From Prevotella illustrans (GTDB lineage: Bacteria > Bacteroidota > Bacteroidia > Bacteroidales > Bacteroidaceae), in contig NZ_JAERMS010000013.1 in the NCBI RefSeq assembly GCF_017426725.1, forward strand, positions 1 to 63,422: 63,422 nucleotides of DNA, read 5' to 3'. A program made the position numbers and the translations under genes. Positions 61,486-63,422 of this stretch are shown piece after piece. The notes under the pieces are model-generated. The model made no database searches. It saw only the letters and a program-made list of their open reading frames with translations, and was not told the origin of the DNA. Position 1 is the first letter of the stretch. Every line of letters begins with the position of its first letter.

Positions 61486-63207
61486 TTATCGGTCTTCCGG
61501 TCTGATATCTTCTATTTGCAACTGAATCTGATTCCTTTTAAAGACATTGCTTTCCAGCGTATAGGCAATGTCAAAACTCCTTTTCGACTTGATGTATCGG
61601 GCCGAAGCACTCTGGCCAAAAGCTATGCCATTGACAACATTTGACGATTTCGAGTCAACGAGTTCAAGTTTGATATGTTCCTGTTCTCTGCCCACGACCT
61701 TGCTGGTTCCGTAATCGTAAACGCCCATTGTGCAGAACATGGGCTTGGAGTTGTCGGGGCCAAAAGGAGCGAATTTCTTCAAGTCGGTGTATAATTTCTT
61801 TGAAATATCCTTGAAATCGATTACTTCATCAATTCTGATAATCGCTTCCGTTTGCTCCGGTTGGATATGCTCTTCTACGTAAGTTTGGAATTTCTTTCTG
61901 AAAACAGGTATGTCATCCCATTTTAGCGTAAGACCGGCAGCGTATGTATGGCCTCCGAAATTCATGAGAAGATCTCGACAGTGCTTGATGGCTGAATAGA
62001 CATCAAAGCCTGCCACGCTTCTGGCAGAACCCGTGGCGAGTTCACCGTCTTTCGTCAATACGACCGTAGGTCTGAAATAAATTTCAGTCAGTCGCGACGC
62101 TACAATACCGATAACACCCTTCTTCCAGTTCTCATCATACAAGACAATCGACGACTGATGCTTTTGGCTTTCTAATTTAGAGACAATCTGGTTGGCCTCT
62201 TCTGTCATCTGTTTGTCAATGTCTTTGCGCTGTTCGTTATATTCATCAATATGCTTCGCTTTTTTGAGAGCTTCCGATAAATCTTTTTCTATCAGCAAAT
62301 CAACACTTTTCTTGCCGTTCTCCATCCTGCCCGAAGCATTGATACGAGGGCCTATTTTGAAGACAATATCACTCATGGAGATTTCTCTTCCGCTGAGACC
62401 GCAAATGTCGATGATGGCTTTGAGTCCAACACTTGGATTTTGATTTAACTGCTTTAATCCATGAAAAGCCAAAATCCGGTTTTCCTCTATGACAGGAACA
62501 ATGTCGGCAGCAATTGATACCGCGCAGAAGTCCAGCAGAGGAATCAGATTTGAAAAAGGTATGCCGTTGTTCTTGGCCCACCCCTGCATGAATTTGAACC
62601 CGACTCCACAGCCGCATAGATGTTTGAAAGGGAATGAATCATCGGGCCTTTTAGGATTGAGGATTGCCACCGCATTGGGCATGACTTCATCAGGCACATG
62701 ATGATCACAGATAATAAAATCTATGCCAAGGGATTTGGCGTACTCAATCTCCTTGATTGCTTTGATACCGCAATCAAGAATGATTATCAATTTAACACCG
62801 GTTTCTTTGGCGTAGTCTATTCCTTTTTTACTTACACCATATCCTTCATCATATCTGTCGGGGATATAATAATCGATATTGGAGTAAAACTGTTGTAGAA
62901 ACTTATAAACCAAGGCTACTGCCGTGCATCCATCTACATCATAGTCTCCATAGACAAGTATGCGTTCCTTATGTCCCATCGCGTCATTCAGCCGATCAAC
63001 AGCCACATCCATATCCTTCATGAGAAACGGGTTGATGAGGTCTGCCAGTTGTGGACGAAAGAATCTTTTAGCGCCGGATTCTGTTGATATACCACGCCGG
63101 ATGAGTAAATGCGCGAGGATGGGACTGATACTTAGCTTATCGCCAAGTTCAGCTGCCGCTGCTTTTTCTTCTGATGTAGGTGGTTCGTAATTCCATTTGA
63201 AATGCAT
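61486..63207 (-). CDS. recJ: Single-stranded-DNA-specific exonuclease RecJ
   Basis: RecJ degrades single-stranded DNA 5' to 3' in recombination and repair. The 573-residue protein has the DHH-family motifs GDYDVDGCTAVALVY, LDCGIK and ICDHHVPDE, then the DHHA1 part with FGGHTYAAGLTL and a C-terminal OB-like region. Co-transcription with recQ on the minus strand is functionally sensible, since both process ends in the RecF pathway. A weak TATCTTTA box at 63314-63307 may be its promoter. Confidence 0.95.
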   Translation of the reverse strand: MHFKWNYEPPTSEEKAAAAELGDKLSISPILAHLLIRRGISTESGAKRFFRPQLADLINPFLMKDMDVAVDRLNDAMGHKERILVYGDYDVDGCTAVALVYKFLQQFYSNIDYYIPDRYDEGYGVSKKGIDYAKETGVKLIIILDCGIKAIKEIEYAKSLGIDFIICDHHVPDEVMPNAVAILNPKRPDDSFPFKHLCGCGVGFKFMQGWAKNNGIPFSNLIPLLDFCAVSIAADIVPVIEENRILAFHGLKQLNQNPSVGLKAIIDICGLSGREISMSDIVFKIGPRINASGRMENGKKSVDLLIEKDLSEALKKAKHIDEYNEQRKDIDKQMTEEANQIVSKLESQKHQSSIVLYDENWKKGVIGIVASRLTEIYFRPTVVLTKDGELATGSARSVAGFDVYSAIKHCRDLLMNFGGHTYAAGLTLKWDDIPVFRKKFQTYVEEHIQPEQTEAIIRIDEVIDFKDISKKLYTDLKKFAPFGPDNSKPMFCTMGVYDYGTSKVVGREQEHIKLELVDSKSSNVVNGIAFGQSASARYIKSKRSFDIAYTLESNVFKRNQIQLQIEDIRPEDR

Positions 63208-63367
63208 TTAATATATTATTTTATTTTCTTCAAACTTGATGCGGTAGTGCTTTTCACCGCGTAATGAATTTTATTGCCTCTTTTCCGAATAAGCAATATT
63301 TCGGTGTAAAGATAATAAATTAATATGAATTACGATCTATTTTCTTGAAGAAAAATATAGTTTAAAA

Positions 63368-63422
63368 CAATAGTGTCCTAAATATTTTTCAAAAAAGTGA
63401 AGGAAGTTGTTTTCACTAAGGC
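63368..63422 (+). mobile_element. End of an IS4-like insertion sequence (right copy)
   Basis: Bases 63368-63421 are the reverse complement of 125-177 with two small differences. The element starts around 63368 and runs out of the window, with its transposase expected to read rightward. It is the same end of the element as at the left edge, in opposite orientation. Confidence 0.7.

Noticed and set aside
1..63422. A 63-kb composite transposon bounded by the two IS ends
   Set aside because: The content is mostly housekeeping genes (fmt, prfC, nuo, ilv, rny). The symmetrical ends are better explained by contig breaks at repeated IS copies.

Overview
The window reads as one chromosomal contig of a Bacteroidales bacterium, most likely a Prevotella-type organism (Prevotellaceae). 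The reasons are Bacteroidetes-type promoters (TTTG, about 19-21 bases, TAnnTTTG) in front of many genes, a NADH dehydrogenase operon with a fused nuoCD and no nuoEFG, family-specific genes (DUF4924, DUF6261), and surface proteins ending in a 'YDLQGRRV...LPAGVYIVxGRKVVVK'-type tail. No rRNA or tRNA gene was recognised. Both ends of the window carry the same end of an IS4-family element, in inverted orientation with the transposase pointing outward. The contig was therefore probably cut at repeated insertion sequences.

Layout. 0.3-9.2 kb: housekeeping genes (fmt, tsaC, a ClC channel, a ROK kinase, a LysE exporter, DUF4924, rfbD, prfC) and an ORF6N gene. 9.2-11.9 kb: a reduced trp operon on the minus strand. 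It has a Trp-Trp-Trp leader peptide and attenuator, then a trpD-trpC deletion scar, then trpF and trpB. 11.9-14.7 kb: a dense repeat hub with a 22-bp-period palindrome array, nested palindromes, a 27-bp inverted repeat, about 148-bp hairpin repeats around a GxxExxY nuclease-like gene, and a 41-bp-period array. 14.7-22.7 kb: a GC-rich surface-protein island (DUF6261, two large repeat proteins, a small 'LAGS' protein). 23.0-29.2 kb: mscS, kdsA, kdsD, a phospholipase D-like enzyme and a LuxR-type regulator. 29.4-30.5 kb: a RelB/YafQ-type toxin-antitoxin pair, a hairpin element and another 41-bp array. 30.6-33.5 kb: rny, zapA and partners. 33.7-39.2 kb: exopolysaccharide genes (sugar transferase, rfbA, a Wzc-like tyrosine kinase), a HAD phosphatase and a second LAGS protein. 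39.4-49.6 kb: nuoA,B,CD,H,I,J,K,L,M,N. 49.8-52.9 kb: a third surface protein, a DUF4160/DUF2442 pair and more repeats. 52.9-59.0 kb: ilvD, ilvB, ilvN, an acyl-ACP thioesterase and ilvC. 59.6-63.2 kb: recJ-recQ on the minus strand.

The most unusual content is non-coding. Five short arrays, in three unrelated sequence families, all have a period of 41 bp with a palindrome at the centre of each unit. The palindromes change sequence but stay symmetrical. Two further arrays do the same at 22 bp. These periods are close to four and two turns of B-DNA. None has CRISPR-like spacers. The arrays sit beside accessory genes, toxin-antitoxin-like pairs and the surface-protein island. A stem-loop element is found just downstream of three accessory gene sets, and two of its copies lead straight into a 41-bp array. 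Together with the GxxExxY gene enclosed by long hairpin repeats, this suggests one or more undescribed palindrome-based repeat systems. Coordinates and symmetry come from counting the sequence by eye. Family names come from recognised motifs. No database search was run.
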